From: Candidatus Zixiibacteriota bacterium
Lineage (GTDB): Bacteria > Zixibacteria > MSB-5A5 > GN15 > FEB-12
Length of the DNA: 7,622 nt
Assembly: GCA_022564135.1 (NCBI GenBank)
Contig: JADFLZ010000095.1
Coordinates: 1-7,622, forward strand
Reading direction: 5' to 3'
Made by a program: the position numbers and the translations under genes. Positions 6,958 to 7,622 of this stretch are shown piece by piece; position 1 is the stretch's first letter; every line of letters begins with the position of its first letter. The notes below the pieces were generated by a model that was not told where the DNA came from, searched no databases, and saw only the letters and a list, made by a program, of their open reading frames with translations.

Positions 6958-6963
6958 ATTATA
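6958..6963 (-). promoter_or_regulatory. Possible -10 box for a leaderless protease-like mRNA
   Basis: A perfect TATAAT ends six bases before the ATG at 6951, so transcription would begin at or within a base or two of the start codon. There is no Shine-Dalgarno site between them, which fits a leaderless message. No convincing -35 is seen at 16-18 bp, so the call is weak. A second TATAAT in this AT-rich spacer (6976-6981 on the minus strand) shows that such strings can arise by chance. Confidence 0.35.
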
Positions 6964-7014
6964 CAGCAGCTAATTATAAATGCCCACTCAAAAGTATTTC
7001 CCAAAAGAACAGAC

Positions 7015-7078
7015 TAAAGCGCAGCGAATGAATTCAGACTTATTTGGTCCAAGCCTGAGGCTTGGGCGTGACGCTTTA
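7015..7078. repeat. Nested palindromic intergenic element
   Basis: The core CCAAGCC-TGA-GGCTTGG (7049-7065) is a perfect 7-bp stem with a 3-base loop, extendable by a G-T and a G-C pair to 7047/7067. It is flanked by a second inverted repeat, TAAAGCG at 7015-7021 and CGCTTTA at 7072-7078. It lies between the receiver-like gene and the protease-like gene. Neither strand has a T run after the core, so it is not a standard terminator, though it could stabilise the 3' end of the receiver-like mRNA. It resembles a REP-type element. Confidence 0.5.
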
Positions 7079-7091
7079 CTTAAAACGAAAT

Positions 7092-7460
7092 TTAGTGATG
7101 AACGTACTTGCCCAGAATCTTGTTCATCCGGGATGACATCCGTGAGTTGGAATAAACTTCGTTTGCTCCGGCCATCCGGGCCGCATCCATCTGGTCTTTT
7201 AGCGTCTTCGGCGAATAGCAAACTATAGGAATCTTCTTGGTCGAGCCGTAGGAGCGAAGTTTATTAATGAGCGAGGGTGCTTCTATGCCGTTAAGATTTA
7301 AGTCGATAATTATCAAGTCCGGGCTCAATTCCTGAGCCTTTACAAAAATTTCGTCAGATCGAATAGCCTTGATGCCTTCAGCCTCCATGCCATCAAGGAT
7401 AGTCATAATCTTGGAAGTGAAAATCATGTTGTTAGCAGCAATTAACACTTTCCTGTTCAT
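7092..7460 (-). CDS. Single-domain receiver-like protein, probably a pseudo-receiver
   Basis: The 122-residue product is one CheY-like receiver fold with no output domain. The beta1 strand is KVLIAANN, and the phosphoacceptor-type Asp53 lies in DLIIIDLNLNG. The switch position is Ser83 in IPIVCYSP, and the alpha4-beta5 region is AGANEVYS. Three conserved features are lost. The acidic Mg-binding pair after beta1 (normally DD) is Ala9-Asn10, and the invariant Lys after beta5 is Asn105. Such proteins usually cannot be phosphorylated efficiently and act through protein contacts. I chose the ATG at 7460 because AGGA and GGG lie 4-8 bases before it; an in-frame ATG at 7469 has its AGG touching the start codon. 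The gene follows a plausible promoter at 7533-7560. No partner kinase is in the window, and its target is unknown. Confidence 0.85.
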   Translation of the reverse strand: MNRKVLIAANNMIFTSKIMTILDGMEAEGIKAIRSDEIFVKAQELSPDLIIIDLNLNGIEAPSLINKLRSYGSTKKIPIVCYSPKTLKDQMDAARMAGANEVYSNSRMSSRMNKILGKYVHH

Positions 7461-7493
7461 TTTTCCCATCCTGTTCTAACTTTATGCCTTCTA

Positions 7494-7530
7494 CTAAGTT
7501 AGCGGCAAGCCCAGCCACTTCTTCACTTAG
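7494..7530 (-). promoter_or_regulatory. Inverted repeats between the promoter and the receiver-like gene
   Basis: On the minus strand CTAAGT (7530-7525) and ACTTAG (7499-7494) are perfect inverted copies. Inside them GTGGC and GCCGC (7518-7514 and 7506-7502) can pair around a 7-base loop with one G-U pair. The outer left arm overlaps the expected transcription start, so the outer repeat may be a DNA operator, while the inner stem lies in the leader RNA. No known riboswitch class was recognised. Confidence 0.3.
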
Positions 7531-7532
7531 CT

Positions 7533-7560
7533 AATATAGTATATTTTACGCGATTTTCAA
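7533..7560 (-). promoter_or_regulatory. Sigma70-type promoter of the receiver-like gene
   Basis: TTGAAA (7560-7555), a 16-bp AT-rich spacer and TATATT (7538-7533) give 5/6 matches at each hexamer. The -10 sequence and spacer length are the same as in the operon promoter at 5321-5348. The expected start near 7526 leaves a leader of about 65 nt. The remaining bases to the window edge at 7622 contain no gene that I can recognise. Confidence 0.6.
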
Positions 7561-7622
7561 AGGAGAGATTCAAATATTTTCGAGAAGTAACCCAAGTATC
7601 TGCTTAACTTGTTGTTATTCAA

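Noticed and set aside
6980..7228. Small open frames on both strands across 6980-7228
   Set aside because: They cross the palindromic element and the 3' end of the receiver-like gene, lack ribosome binding sites, and have no recognisable protein features.
7494..7530. c-di-GMP-I type riboswitch in front of the receiver-like gene
   Set aside because: A GGCTGGGCTTGCC hairpin is vaguely like part of that class, but the conserved core segments are missing and the leader is too short.

Overview
All recognisable genes in this window lie on the minus strand, so transcription runs from high to low coordinates. The content points to a Gram-negative (diderm) bacterium: there is the start of a TonB-dependent receptor-like outer-membrane protein, a small outer-membrane beta-barrel, and a secreted aspartic-protease-like protein. 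Several genes have clear Shine-Dalgarno sites (AAGGAGGAG, AAGGAG, GGAAAGG), which argues against typical Bacteroidetes. The gene families would fit an FCB-group or related environmental lineage, but this is inference and no species can be named from the sequence.

Layout from the right edge, in transcription order. A single-domain receiver-like protein (7092-7460) sits behind a good sigma70-type promoter and has lost most residues needed for phosphorylation. After a 140-bp spacer with a nested palindrome comes a 525-residue secreted protein (5374-6951) with two retropepsin-like halves, DTG and DLG. A near-consensus promoter (TTGACA, 16 bp, TATATT) follows. It opens a tightly packed cluster: outer-membrane beta-barrel, gap, pgk, tpiA, secG and tRNA-Leu(GAG), closed by a strong intrinsic terminator at 1011-1044. 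About 560 bp without a gene follow, containing a repeat-bounded, hairpin-rich segment. The left edge holds the N-terminal 149 residues of a TonB-dependent receptor-like protein.

Functionally, gap, pgk and tpiA encode three consecutive central steps of glycolysis/gluconeogenesis, all with intact catalytic residues. secG adds a Sec translocon subunit and the tRNA decodes CUC/CUU leucine codons. The secG to tRNA-Leu(GAG) order also occurs in E. coli (secG-leuU). The unusual part is that this housekeeping operon appears to be led by an outer-membrane barrel gene whose 3' end overlaps the gap start by 17 bp.

I see no CRISPR array, insertion sequence, phage gene or clear defence system. The most interesting points are the degenerate receiver, the pepsin-like tandem protease, the barrel-led glycolytic operon ending in a tRNA, and two unexplained intergenic palindromic or repeat elements.
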